DNA of 64,000 nt from positions 27,714 through 91,713 of the forward strand of contig NZ_JALJFG010000025.1 in the NCBI RefSeq assembly GCF_023242475.1, written 5' to 3'. Of the stretch, positions 16,809-25,893 are shown one piece after another. The stretch is from Pseudomonas sp. MWU15-20650. GTDB lineage: Bacteria > Pseudomonadota > Gammaproteobacteria > Pseudomonadales > Pseudomonadaceae. How positions within the stretch are numbered: the first letter of the stretch is position 1; every line of letters starts with the position of its first letter. Below the pieces are notes generated by a model that was given only the letters and a program-made list of their open reading frames with translations, was not told where the DNA came from and did no database searches. Made by a program: the position numbers and the translations under genes.

Positions 16809-18434
16809 ATGTCTCTTCGTAATATGAATATCGCCCCGAGGGCCTTCCTCGGCTTCGCGTTTATTGGCGCCCTGATGTTGTTGCTGGGTGTGTTCGCCCT
16901 GAACCAGATGAGCAAGATTCGCGCAGCCACCGAAGACATCACCTCGGCCAGCGTGCCCAGCATTCGTGCCCTCGACGATTTCACCCAGTTGACCCTGCGC
17001 CTGCGCGTGCTGTCATACCGCTTGCTGACCAACCGCGAGCCGGATGTACAGCAAAAGACCCTGCAAGCCTTTGAGCTGCGTAACCAGCAGATTCGCACGG
17101 CCCAGGGTATCTACGAGAAGCTGATTACCAGTACGCAAGAACGCAACGCCTACGACGAGTACGTCCGCCTGCTGGGCCAGTACCACCAGATTGAAGAGCG
17201 CATGAAGAGCTTGTCCCGCGCCAATCAGATCGACGAGCTGCGTAACCTGCTGAACACCGAGTTGCTGAACAACTCCGAGCAGGTCAACGCCGTACTGACC
17301 CGTTTGCTGGATATCAATAACGACGACGCCAACGCCACCAACCAGCAAGCCAAAGACCAATACGATATGGCCTTTGACCTGGTGGTGGGCCTACTGATCA
17401 TTGCCACGGGCTTGACCCTGCTGTTTGCGTGGCTGCTGACCCGCAGTATCACCCTGCCGATCGCCCGGGCCCTGGAAGCCGCCGAAGAAGTCGCCGAAGG
17501 CAACCTCACACGGCCAATCAAGGTGGATGGCAACGACGAAGCCGGTCGCCTGCTGGCAGCCATGGCCAAGATGCAGAACAAGCTGCGCGATACCCTGCAC
17601 CGCATCGCCGGCTCCGCCACCCAGTTGGCGTCTGCTGCCGAAGAGTTGAACACCGTCACCGACGAAAGCGCCCGTGGCCTGACCCAGCAAAACAACGAAA
17701 TCGAACAAGCCGCCACCGCGGTCAACGAGATGACCAGCGCAGTGGAAGAAGTCGCCCGTAATGCGGTGAGCACCTCCGAAGCCTCCCGCAACGCCACCAC
17801 CTCCGCCGGCGACGGCCGCGACCTGGTGCAGGAAACCGTCAGCGCCATCGAACGCATGAGCGCCGATGTGCAAGCCACCGCCTCCCTGATTGGCGACCTG
17901 GCCAATGAATCGCGAGATATCGGCAAGGTACTGGACGTGATTCGCGGACTGGCCGACCAGACCAACCTGCTGGCCTTGAACGCGGCGATCGAAGCGGCGC
18001 GCGCCGGTGAGGCCGGTCGCGGGTTTGCCGTGGTGGCCGACGAAGTGCGGGCACTGGCCCATCGCACCCAACAATCGACCAGCGAAATCGAGCGCATGAT
18101 CGGCAGCATTCAGGCCGGCACCGAACATGCCGTGGATTCGATGCGCAACAGCACCGAGCGGGCCGAATCGACGCTGAATATCGCCAAAGGCGCGGGCCTG
18201 TCGCTGGACACCATCAACACCGCGATTGTCGAGATCAACGAGCGCAACCTGGTGATCGCCAGCGCTGCGGAAGAACAGGCTCAGGTGGCGCGGGAAGTGG
18301 ACCGCAACCTGGTGAATATCCGTGATCTGTCGGTGCAATCGGCCACCGGCGCCAGCCAGACCAGTGCGGCAAGCAGTGAGTTGTCGCGCCTTGCAGTGGA
18401 TCTGAACGGGATGGTAGGGCGCTTCCGCCTCTAA
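16809..18434 (+). CDS. methyl-accepting chemotaxis protein
   Basis: Inner-membrane chemoreceptor of 541 aa. Membrane helix 1 (about 10-30, AFLGFAFIGALMLLLGVF) is followed by a periplasmic four-helix-bundle ligand domain of about 160 aa (31-190), membrane helix 2 (about 192-213), a HAMP domain (about 214-266) and a signalling domain. The hairpin tip NLLALNAAIEAARAGEAGRGFAVVADEVR is complete. There is no C-terminal NWETF-type pentapeptide, so methylation enzymes must be recruited by other receptors. The short all-helical sensor domain resembles 4HB_MCP domains; the ligand is unknown. ATG at 16809 (MSLRNMNIAPRAF) has CAGGA upstream and places helix 1 correctly. Confidence 0.93.
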   Translation: MSLRNMNIAPRAFLGFAFIGALMLLLGVFALNQMSKIRAATEDITSASVPSIRALDDFTQLTLRLRVLSYRLLTNREPDVQQKTLQAFELRNQQIRTAQGIYEKLITSTQERNAYDEYVRLLGQYHQIEERMKSLSRANQIDELRNLLNTELLNNSEQVNAVLTRLLDINNDDANATNQQAKDQYDMAFDLVVGLLIIATGLTLLFAWLLTRSITLPIARALEAAEEVAEGNLTRPIKVDGNDEAGRLLAAMAKMQNKLRDTLHRIAGSATQLASAAEELNTVTDESARGLTQQNNEIEQAATAVNEMTSAVEEVARNAVSTSEASRNATTSAGDGRDLVQETVSAIERMSADVQATASLIGDLANESRDIGKVLDVIRGLADQTNLLALNAAIEAARAGEAGRGFAVVADEVRALAHRTQQSTSEIERMIGSIQAGTEHAVDSMRNSTERAESTLNIAKGAGLSLDTINTAIVEINERNLVIASAAEEQAQVAREVDRNLVNIRDLSVQSATGASQTSAASSELSRLAVDLNGMVGRFRL

Positions 18435-18452
18435 CTGACTGCACTGGCTTTA

Positions 18453-18600
18453 AAATGTGGGGGCAAGCCAGTCAGTTAAGAAGGAGCAAGGCTAAAAGTA
18501 ACCTGTGGCGAGGCCGCTTCGCGGCCCAACGGGAGCAGGCTCCCTCGCCACCGATACAGCGTTCACCCTTGACTGACTGGCAAGCCCCTCCTGCATTTGG
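18453..18600. repeat. nested REP-type repeats
   Basis: An outer inverted pair, AAATGTGGGGGCAAGCCAGTCAGT (from 18453) and ACTGACTGGCAAGCCCCTCCTGCATTT (to about 18598), encloses a different element (CTGTGGCGAGGCCGCTTCGCGGCC at 18502-18525, then GGGAGCAGGCTCCCTCGCCAC). It reads as one REP family lodged inside another. The junction CCAGTCAGTTAAG...GTAACCTGTGGCGAG recurs near 63811-63856. The 285-bp gap otherwise contains the presumed nhaP2 promoter just before 18720. Confidence 0.65.
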
Positions 18601-18719
18601 ATGTGCGCGAATCAGAAAAAGCTTTTTGACAGCGCTGCAATTCAACAGGTTAGAATCGCTGGCACGCAGACTGCATGGTCAGTTTGCGCCCCGTCTTATC
18701 TGCTCATGGAGTACTGCCT

Positions 18720-20462
18720 TTGAATGCGACGACCATCAACAGCCTGTTCTTGATCGGCGCGTTGCTGGTGGGTGCGAGCATTCTGGTGAGTTCCCTTTCG
18801 TCACGCCTGGGCATCCCGATCCTGGTGATCATCCTGGCCGTGGGCATGGCCGCCGGCGTCGATGGCGGCGGCATCATCTTCGATAACTACCCCACCGCTT
18901 ACCTGGTGGGCAACCTCGCCCTGGCCGTGATCCTGCTCGACGGCGGTTTGCGCACACGGGTGGCCAGTTTTCGCGTGGCACTCTGGCCGGCATTGTCGCT
19001 GGCCACCGTGGGGGTGTTGATTACCACCGGCCTCACGGGCATGGCGGCAGCCTGGCTGTTCAACCTCAACATTATCCAAGGCTTGCTGATCGGCGCCATC
19101 GTCGGCTCCACGGACGCCGCCGCCGTATTCTCGCTGCTCGGCGGCAAGGGCCTGAACGAGCGGGTCAGCGCCAGCCTGGAAATCGAATCCGGCAGCAACG
19201 ACCCGATGGCGGTGTTCCTGACCGTCACCCTGATCGACATGCTTGCCAGCGGCCAGACCGGCCTGCACTGGAGCCTGCTGACCCACCTGATCCAGGAGTT
19301 CGGTATCGGCGGGCTCATCGGCCTGGGCGGCGGCTGGTTGATGCTGCAAATGGTCAACCGCATCAACCTGGCGACCGGCCTTTACCCGATTCTCGTCATC
19401 GCCGGTGGCCTGGTGGTGTTCGCCTTGACCAACGCCCTGCACGGCAGCGGCTTCCTCGCCGTGTACCTGTGCGGCCTGGTGATTGGCAACCGGCCCGTGC
19501 GCAGCCGTCATGGCATTTTGCATATGCTCGACGGTATGGCCTGGCTGGCACAGATCGGCATGTTCTTGGTGCTGGGCCTGCTGGTCACGCCCCATGACTT
19601 GCTGCCCATCGCCTTGCCGGCCCTCGGCCTGGCGCTGTGGATGATCCTGTTTGCGCGGCCGCTGTCGGTCATAGTCGGCCTGTTGCCGTTCAAGGCGTTC
19701 CACGGGCGCGAAAAAGCCTTTATTGCCTGGGTCGGCCTGCGTGGCGCGGTCCCGATCATTCTCGCGGTGTTCCCGCTGATGGCGGGCCTGCCCCACGCGC
19801 AGCTGTACTTCAACCTGGCGTTCTTTATCGTCCTGGTGTCGTTGCTGGTGCAGGGCACGAGCCTGCCGTGGGTGGCCAAACTGTTGAAAGTCACCGTACC
19901 GCCAGACCCTGCACCGATTTCCCGAGCGGCCCTGGAAGTCCACGTCACCAGCGAGTGGGAACTGTTCGTCTACCGCCTGGGCGCGGAGAAATGGTGCATC
20001 GGTGCCGCCCTGCGCGAACTGAAAATGCCCGAGGGCACGCGCATCGCTGCGCTGTTTCGTGGCCAACAACTGCTCCATCCGTCGGGTAGTACGGTGCTGG
20101 AAGTCGACGATTTACTCTGCGTCATCGGCCATGAACACAACCTGCCGGCCCTGGGAAAACTGTTCAGCCAGGCTCCCCAGCGCGGCCTCGACCTGCGCTT
20201 CTTCGGCGACTTCGTATTGGAAGGCGATGCCCAGCTGGGCGCGGTGTCGGCCCTGTACGGGCTCAAGCTCGAAGGTATCGACCCGGATATGCCACTGAGC
20301 CGTTTCATCACCCAGAAAGTCGGCGGCGCCCCCGTGGTGGGCGACCAAGTGGAATGGAACAACACCATCTGGACCGTCGCCGTCATGGACGGGAACAAGA
20401 TTGGCAAAGTCGGCGTCAGATTCCCCGAAGGAAGTCGCCCGGGCCCCGGGCTCTTCCTCTAA
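18720..20462 (+). CDS. nhaP2: K+/H+ antiporter NhaP2 (CvrA)
   Basis: CPA1-family inner-membrane cation/proton antiporter, 580 aa with 12-13 membrane helices over residues 1-385. The transport-site region contains GSTDAAAVFSLLGGKGLNER and LEIESGSNDPMAVFLTV. A cytoplasmic tail follows, with a TrkA_C-type RCK domain (about 405-490) and a CorC/HlyC-like C-terminal domain (FFGDFVLEGDAQLGAVSALY), as in NhaP2/CvrA proteins that export K+ and help regulate internal osmolarity. Start chosen as TTG at 18720 (MNATTINSLFLIGALLVG), which agrees with the family and has ATGGAG 8 nt upstream; the ATG at 18675 is too far upstream. It is followed 49 bp later by mscK, another osmotic-balance gene. Confidence 0.93.
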   Translation: MNATTINSLFLIGALLVGASILVSSLSSRLGIPILVIILAVGMAAGVDGGGIIFDNYPTAYLVGNLALAVILLDGGLRTRVASFRVALWPALSLATVGVLITTGLTGMAAAWLFNLNIIQGLLIGAIVGSTDAAAVFSLLGGKGLNERVSASLEIESGSNDPMAVFLTVTLIDMLASGQTGLHWSLLTHLIQEFGIGGLIGLGGGWLMLQMVNRINLATGLYPILVIAGGLVVFALTNALHGSGFLAVYLCGLVIGNRPVRSRHGILHMLDGMAWLAQIGMFLVLGLLVTPHDLLPIALPALGLALWMILFARPLSVIVGLLPFKAFHGREKAFIAWVGLRGAVPIILAVFPLMAGLPHAQLYFNLAFFIVLVSLLVQGTSLPWVAKLLKVTVPPDPAPISRAALEVHVTSEWELFVYRLGAEKWCIGAALRELKMPEGTRIAALFRGQQLLHPSGSTVLEVDDLLCVIGHEHNLPALGKLFSQAPQRGLDLRFFGDFVLEGDAQLGAVSALYGLKLEGIDPDMPLSRFITQKVGGAPVVGDQVEWNNTIWTVAVMDGNKIGKVGVRFPEGSRPGPGLFL

Positions 20463-20511
20463 ACTGCGGTGCGACGACGCCCCGATTCTTCACCTAGCTC
20501 GACCGGTCTCT

Positions 20512-23500
20512 ATGCCAACCCTGCGCACTTTTCTCGCCACTGCCCTGCTGGGCCTGACCCTTTGTGTCGGCAGCGTATACGCCGCCGACCCGCCCAGCGC
20601 CGACGCCATCCAGCAAACCCTGGACAAACTGCCCGACCGCAAGCTGCCCGACGCCGACATGAAGGCGCTGCAGTCGATCCTGCAACAAACCCTGACCTAC
20701 CTGGGCAACAAGCAGGATTACGAGCAGCGCCTCACCGACCTCAAGCGCCAGCTGGCAGACGCTCCGCGCCAGACCGTCGATAACCAGCGCGAACTGGTCC
20801 GGCTCAAGGCCACCAAGGTCATCCCGGTGGCCCAGCGCTACGCCACGTTGCCCGTGCCGCAACTTGAACAACTGTTGGTGCAGCGCTCGACCCAGCAAGG
20901 CGACCTGCAAAAAGAACTGTCCGACGCCAACAGCCTGACCATCGCCGCCCAAACCCGCCCCGAGCGCGCCCAAACCGAGATCAGCAATAGCCAGACGCGC
21001 ATCCAGCAGATCAATTCGACCCTCAAGCTCGGCAAGGACAATGGCAAACCCCTCAGCGGTGACCAACGCAACCAACTGAACGCCGAACTCGCCGCACTGA
21101 ATGCACTGATTCCCCTGCGCCGCCAGGAACTGGCCGGCAACAGCCAACTGCAAGACCTCGGTAACAGCCAGCACGACCTGATCCAGGAAAAAACTGCACG
21201 CCTGGAGCAAGAGATCCAGGACCTGCAAACCCTGATCAACCAGAAACGCCTGGCCCAATCCCAACAGACCGTCACCCAACAGTCCATCGAAGCGCAGAAA
21301 GCCGGTAGCAGCAGCCTGCTGGCCACGGAAAGCGCAGCCAACCTGAAGCTCTCCGACTACCTGCTCAAAAGCACCGACCGCCTCAACGAGCTGACCCAGA
21401 AAAACCTGCAGACCAAGCAGCAACTGGACACCGTGACCCAGAGCGACTCGGCGCTGGACGAACAGATCAACGTGCTCAAGGGCAGCCTGCTGCTCTCCAA
21501 GATCCTCTATAAGCAGAAACAGGCGCTGCCGCGCCTCACCGTGGACCGCAACCTGGCGGACGACATCGCCAACATTCGCCTGTACCAGTTCGAGGTCAAC
21601 CAGCAGCGTGAGCTGATCAGCTCGCCCGCCGCCTATGTGGATAACTTGCTGGCCACCCAGCCGCCAGATGAAGTCACCCCACAACTGCGCCGTACCCTGC
21701 TGGAACTGGCGGTCACCCGCAGCGATCTGCTGGAGCGCTTGAGCCGTGAGCTGAGCGCGCTGCTGAACGAATCGATCACCCTGCAACTGAACCAGAAACA
21801 ACTGCTCAGCACCGCCGCCAGCCTGCGCGCGACCCTCGACGAGCAGATGTTCTGGATCCCCAGCAACAAGCCGCTGGACACCGAATGGCTGGAAACCGTG
21901 CCGGACCACCTGAGCAAGCAGGTCACTACCCTGCCGTGGGCGTCCAGCGTCAGCGAGCTGTATGACGGCCTGATCCAGCGCCCGCTGCTGTTCCTGCCGC
22001 TGTTGCTGCTGATCGGCGCGCTGTTGTGGCGGCGCAAAGCGCTGTACGAGCGCCTGAAAAAGATCCACCTCGATATCGGCCACTTCAAGCGCGACAGCCA
22101 ATGGCACACGCCGGTGGCGATTCTGGTGAATATCCTGCTGGCGCTGCCTGTGACCCTGGCCCTCGCGCTGTGCGGTTATGCACTGCAGATCGACGCCCGC
22201 GGGCAAAATGCCAATTTAGGTGCGGCACTGCTACTGATCGCCCAGGCATGGCTGGTGTTCTACACCGCCTACCGGATTCTCGCGCCGGGTGGCGTGGCCG
22301 AGCTGCACTTTCGCTGGGAAAAGCCCCAGGTTGAATTCCTGCAAGGCTGGATACGCAAGCTCGGGCTAGTGGTACTGGCCCTGGTGGCCGTGGTAGCCAT
22401 CGCCGAACACCAACCGGCGGCACTGGCCGATGACGTGCTGGGCATCGGCGTGGTGCTGACCTGCTACGCACTGATGGCCTGGCTGCTGAGCCGCTTGCTG
22501 TTGCACAGCCCGACCCACGAAAAAGCCTCGCTGTTTCGCAAAGCCGTGGGCCTGGTATTTACCGCCCTGCCCATCGCCCTGTTTATCGCCGTGTGCTTTG
22601 GTTACTACTACACCGCGCTCAAACTCAGCGACCGTTTGATCAACACCCTGTACCTGCTGATGTTCTGGCTGGTCATTGAAGCCACCTTCGTGCGCGGTCT
22701 CGGCGTTGCCGCACGGCGCCTGGCCTATGCCCGCGCCCTGGCCAAACGCCAGGCGGCCAAGGAAGCGGGCGACGGCGAAGCGGTGATCGAAGAGCCGACC
22801 CTGGACATCGAGCAGGTCAACGAACAGTCCATGCGCCTGATTCGCCTGGCCTTGCTCGGCGGCTTTATCGCCGCGCTGTACTGGGTGTGGAAAGACCTGA
22901 TCACCGTGTTCTCCTACCTGGACAACGTCACCCTCTACGAATACACCAGCGGCACCGGCGCCAACATCAGCATGGTACCGATCAGCATCGGCGACCTGCT
23001 GGGGGCCTCGATCATCGTGGGTATCACCTTTGCACTGGCGCGCAACCTGCCCGGTTTGCTGGAAGTACTCGTGCTGTCCAAGCTGGACCTGGCCCAAGGC
23101 AGCGCGTATGCCACGACCACCTTGCTGTCCTATGTGATTGCCGGCGTCGGCTTTGTCTCCACCCTGTCCACCCTCGGCGTGAGCTGGGACAAATTGCAAT
23201 GGCTGGTGGCAGCGCTGTCGGTAGGCTTGGGCTTTGGTATGCAGGAGATCTTCGCCAACTTTATCTCCGGCATCATGATCCTGTTCGAACGCCCGGTGCG
23301 TATCGGCGACACCATCACCATCGGTAACCTGTCGGGCACGGTGAGCAAGATCCGCATCCGCGCCACCACCATCACCGACTTCGACCGCAAGGACATCATT
23401 GTCCCGAACAAAACCTTCATTACCGGGCAGTTGATCAACTGGTCGCTGACCGACACCATCACTCGCGTCACCCTCAAGCTCGGCGTGGACTACGGTTCTG

Positions 23501-23850
23501 ACCTGGACCGCGTGAAGGAACTGCTGCTCAAGGCCGCCCGCGAGAACCCGCGGGTGCTCAAGGAACCTGAGCCCCACGTGTACTTCCTGAACTTCGGCGA
23601 AAGTACCCTCGACCACGAACTGCGCATGCATGTACGCGACTTGGGCGACCGTAACCCGGTGATCGACGAAGTGAACCGCTTTATCAACCGCGAGTTCAAG
23701 AAAGAGCACATCAACATTTCGTTCCGCCAGATGGAGGTCTACCTCAAGAACCTCCACGGCCAGGAATACAAACTGGTGGAAGTCGACCCACCCACCAAAC
23801 CCGCCAACGACGGTGGCGTGCAACAGCCACCGCCCAGCAAACTCGACTAA
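20512..23850 (+). CDS. mscK: MscK/KefA-type mechanosensitive channel
   Basis: Large mechanosensitive channel of 1112 aa that releases ions and solutes on hypo-osmotic shock. A cleavable signal peptide (about 1-22, LATALLGLTLCVGSVYAA) leads into a long periplasmic coiled-coil-rich domain (about 25-480, MscS_porin type), then about 11 membrane helices (about 490-900). The MscS core follows, with pore-lining helix VAALSVGLGFGMQEIFANFISG and the beta-domain signature IRIRATTITDFDRKDIIVPN. A K+-dependent gate is known for E. coli MscK. It is probably co-transcribed with nhaP2. The chosen ATG at 20512 gives the signal peptide; an in-frame start at 20401 lies inside nhaP2. Confidence 0.93.
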   Translation: MPTLRTFLATALLGLTLCVGSVYAADPPSADAIQQTLDKLPDRKLPDADMKALQSILQQTLTYLGNKQDYEQRLTDLKRQLADAPRQTVDNQRELVRLKATKVIPVAQRYATLPVPQLEQLLVQRSTQQGDLQKELSDANSLTIAAQTRPERAQTEISNSQTRIQQINSTLKLGKDNGKPLSGDQRNQLNAELAALNALIPLRRQELAGNSQLQDLGNSQHDLIQEKTARLEQEIQDLQTLINQKRLAQSQQTVTQQSIEAQKAGSSSLLATESAANLKLSDYLLKSTDRLNELTQKNLQTKQQLDTVTQSDSALDEQINVLKGSLLLSKILYKQKQALPRLTVDRNLADDIANIRLYQFEVNQQRELISSPAAYVDNLLATQPPDEVTPQLRRTLLELAVTRSDLLERLSRELSALLNESITLQLNQKQLLSTAASLRATLDEQMFWIPSNKPLDTEWLETVPDHLSKQVTTLPWASSVSELYDGLIQRPLLFLPLLLLIGALLWRRKALYERLKKIHLDIGHFKRDSQWHTPVAILVNILLALPVTLALALCGYALQIDARGQNANLGAALLLIAQAWLVFYTAYRILAPGGVAELHFRWEKPQVEFLQGWIRKLGLVVLALVAVVAIAEHQPAALADDVLGIGVVLTCYALMAWLLSRLLLHSPTHEKASLFRKAVGLVFTALPIALFIAVCFGYYYTALKLSDRLINTLYLLMFWLVIEATFVRGLGVAARRLAYARALAKRQAAKEAGDGEAVIEEPTLDIEQVNEQSMRLIRLALLGGFIAALYWVWKDLITVFSYLDNVTLYEYTSGTGANISMVPISIGDLLGASIIVGITFALARNLPGLLEVLVLSKLDLAQGSAYATTTLLSYVIAGVGFVSTLSTLGVSWDKLQWLVAALSVGLGFGMQEIFANFISGIMILFERPVRIGDTITIGNLSGTVSKIRIRATTITDFDRKDIIVPNKTFITGQLINWSLTDTITRVTLKLGVDYGSDLDRVKELLLKAARENPRVLKEPEPHVYFLNFGESTLDHELRMHVRDLGDRNPVIDEVNRFINREFKKEHINISFRQMEVYLKNLHGQEYKLVEVDPPTKPANDGGVQQPPPSKLD

Positions 23851-23861
23851 CGCCGCTATCC

Positions 23862-23889
23862 CCAGCAGAATGCTCGGACATTCTGCTGG
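23862..23889 (+). promoter_or_regulatory. perfect 11-bp hairpin covering the selO ribosome-binding site
   Basis: CCAGCAGAATG (23862-23872) and CATTCTGCTGG (23879-23889) are perfect inverted copies with the 6-nt loop CTCGGA. The right arm ends in the selO Shine-Dalgarno (CTGGAG, GGAG at 23888-23891) before the GTG start at 23899. There is no T-run, so it is a poor terminator and more likely a translational control structure between mscK and selO. Confidence 0.6.
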
Positions 23890-23898
23890 AGATGGCCG

Positions 23899-25362
23899 GT
23901 GAAAGCCCTCGACGAACTGACCTTCGACAACCGCTTCGCACGCCTGGGCGACGCGTTCTCAACCCACGTGTTACCCGAGCCCCTCGACGAACCGCGCCTG
24001 GTGGTGGCCAGCAATGCCGCCATGGCCCTGCTCGACCTCGACCCAGCCGTGGCCGAAACGCCGGTGTTTGCCGAGTTGTTTGGCGGGCACAAACTGTGGG
24101 CCGAAGCAGAGCCACGCGCGATGGTCTATTCCGGGCATCAGTTCGGCGGCTACACCCCACAGTTGGGCGATGGCCGTGGGTTGCTGCTGGGCGAGGTGTA
24201 TAACGCAGCCGGTGAGCATTGGGACCTGCACCTCAAGGGCGCGGGGATGACGCCTTATTCGCGCATGGGCGATGGGCGGGCCGTGTTGCGCTCCTCGATT
24301 CGTGAGTTTCTGGCGTCCGAAGCGCTGCATGCACTGGGCATCCCGAGCAGCCGCGCCTTGTGCGTCATCGGTTCCAGCACCCCCGTCTGGCGCGAGAAAC
24401 AGGAGCGCGGGGCAATGGTTCTGCGCTTGGCGCGCAGCCATATCCGCTTCGGTCATTTCGAATACTTCTACTACACCAAGAAGCCCGAACAGCAGGCCGA
24501 ACTGGCCGAACATGTGCTGAACCTGCACTACCCCGAGTGCCGGGAACAGCCCGAGCCGTACCTGGCGATGTTCCGTGAAATCATCGAGCGCAATGCCGAA
24601 ATGATCGCCAAATGGCAGGCCTATGGCTTCTGCCACGGCGTGATGAACACCGACAACATGTCGATCCTGGGCATCACCTTCGACTTCGGGCCCTTTGCCT
24701 TTCTCGATGATTTTGACGCGCACTTCATCTGCAACCACTCAGATCATGAAGGGCGCTACTCCTTCAGCAATCAAGTGCCGATCGGGCGGTGGAACCTCAG
24801 CGCGCTGGCCCAGGCGCTCACGCCATTCATCAGCGTCGACGCCTTGAAGGAAGCCCTTGGCCTGTACCTGCCGCTGTACCAAGCCCATTACCTGGACTTG
24901 ATGCGTCGCCGGCTGGGGCTGACCACCGCCGAGGAAGAGGACCAGACGCTGGTGGAACGATTACTGAAGCTGATGCAGAACAGTGGCGTGGACTACACAC
25001 TGTTCTTCCGACGGCTGGGTGATGAGTCACCAGCGCCGGCCGTGGCGCGGCTGCGCGATGACTTTGTCGACCTGGCCGGGTTTGATGCCTGGGCAGAACT
25101 CTACAAGGCCCGTGTTGCGCGGGACGGGGACGACACCGAAGCACAGCGCCGTGAGCGGATGCATGCGGTTAACCCGCTGTATATCCTGCGCAACTACCTG
25201 GCACAGAACGCCATCACTGCTGCCGAGTCAGGCGATTACAGCGAAGTGCGGCGGCTGCATGAGGTGTTGAGCAAGCCGTTTGAAGAGCAAGCGGGAATGG
25301 AGCAGTACGCGCAGCGGCCACCGGATTGGGGTAAGCATTTGGAGATTAGTTGTTCGTCGTAA
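23899..25362 (+). CDS. selO: protein adenylyltransferase SelO (YdiU)
   Basis: Pseudokinase-fold enzyme of 487 aa that transfers AMP from ATP to Ser/Thr/Tyr of proteins, with a role in redox stress. Catalytic positions described for P. syringae SelO fall on the same numbers here: K113 (HLKGAG), E136 (REF), D252 (HGVMNTDNMS) and D262 (DFGPF). The redox cysteine pair is kept: C278 in FICNHSDHEGRYSF, and C485, third from the end in the C-terminal CSS, which aligns with the selenocysteine of animal SelO. GTG start (MKALDELTFDNRFARLGD) conserved in the family. It follows mscK by 48 bp, with the ribosome site inside a hairpin, and precedes trxC. Confidence 0.97.
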   Translation: MKALDELTFDNRFARLGDAFSTHVLPEPLDEPRLVVASNAAMALLDLDPAVAETPVFAELFGGHKLWAEAEPRAMVYSGHQFGGYTPQLGDGRGLLLGEVYNAAGEHWDLHLKGAGMTPYSRMGDGRAVLRSSIREFLASEALHALGIPSSRALCVIGSSTPVWREKQERGAMVLRLARSHIRFGHFEYFYYTKKPEQQAELAEHVLNLHYPECREQPEPYLAMFREIIERNAEMIAKWQAYGFCHGVMNTDNMSILGITFDFGPFAFLDDFDAHFICNHSDHEGRYSFSNQVPIGRWNLSALAQALTPFISVDALKEALGLYLPLYQAHYLDLMRRRLGLTTAEEEDQTLVERLLKLMQNSGVDYTLFFRRLGDESPAPAVARLRDDFVDLAGFDAWAELYKARVARDGDDTEAQRRERMHAVNPLYILRNYLAQNAITAAESGDYSEVRRLHEVLSKPFEEQAGMEQYAQRPPDWGKHLEISCSS

Positions 25363-25431
25363 TCGCTGGCCTTGATAAACCACGCATACGGCTCCAGATT
25401 GAAGCTATTGGCCACATCCAAGGAGCCTCCG

Positions 25432-25866
25432 ATGTCCGAACCTCTTGTAATCCCCTGCCCACATTGCAATGGCCTCAATCGTATCCCCGGCGAACGCCTG
25501 GGTGATGCGCCCAAGTGCGGGCGTTGCAAGCAGCCCGTGTTGCTGAATAAACCTTTCGAGCTGAAACAAGGCGACTACGCCAGCCAGATCAAGGGCGACC
25601 TGCCGTTGCTGGTGGACGTGTGGGCCGATTGGTGTGGGCCGTGCAAGTCGTTTGCGCCGGTATTCGAGCAGGCCGCCGGGCAGCTGGAAGGCAAGTGCCG
25701 GCTGGCCAAGCTGGACAGCGAGGCCAACCAGCAACTGTCGGCGCAGTTGGGGATTCGTTCGATCCCCAGTCTGATTCTGTTCAAGCACGGCCGTGAAGTG
25801 GCGCGCCAGAGCGGGGCGTTTCCGCTGCCGCAACTGATGAGCTGGTTGCGTAGCCAAGGGGTGTAA
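25432..25866 (+). CDS. trxC: thioredoxin TrxC (thioredoxin 2)
   Basis: Cytosolic thiol-disulfide reductase of 144 aa. It has the thioredoxin-2 layout: an N-terminal zinc ribbon with two CxxC pairs (C9/C12 and C29/C32), then a thioredoxin fold with active site WADWCGPCK (C68, C71) and the cis-proline loop RSIPSL. ATG at 25432 sits 6 nt after a strong AAGGAG. Earlier in-frame starts would add unrelated residues. It lies 69 bp after selO in the same direction, so the two may share a transcript. In E. coli trxC belongs to the OxyR response; no OxyR site was identified here. Confidence 0.95.
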   Translation: MSEPLVIPCPHCNGLNRIPGERLGDAPKCGRCKQPVLLNKPFELKQGDYASQIKGDLPLLVDVWADWCGPCKSFAPVFEQAAGQLEGKCRLAKLDSEANQQLSAQLGIRSIPSLILFKHGREVARQSGAFPLPQLMSWLRSQGV

Positions 25867-25893
25867 CTCGATCTTCTGAACACCACCGGACAG

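Noticed and set aside
20494..22206. 570-codon frame antisense to mscK
   Set aside because: Repetitive Gln/Leu/Val composition typical of the reverse of a coiled-coil gene; no independent support.
23862..23889. mscK terminator
   Set aside because: The stem is perfect but there is no T-run and its right arm contains the selO ribosome site, so translational control fits better.
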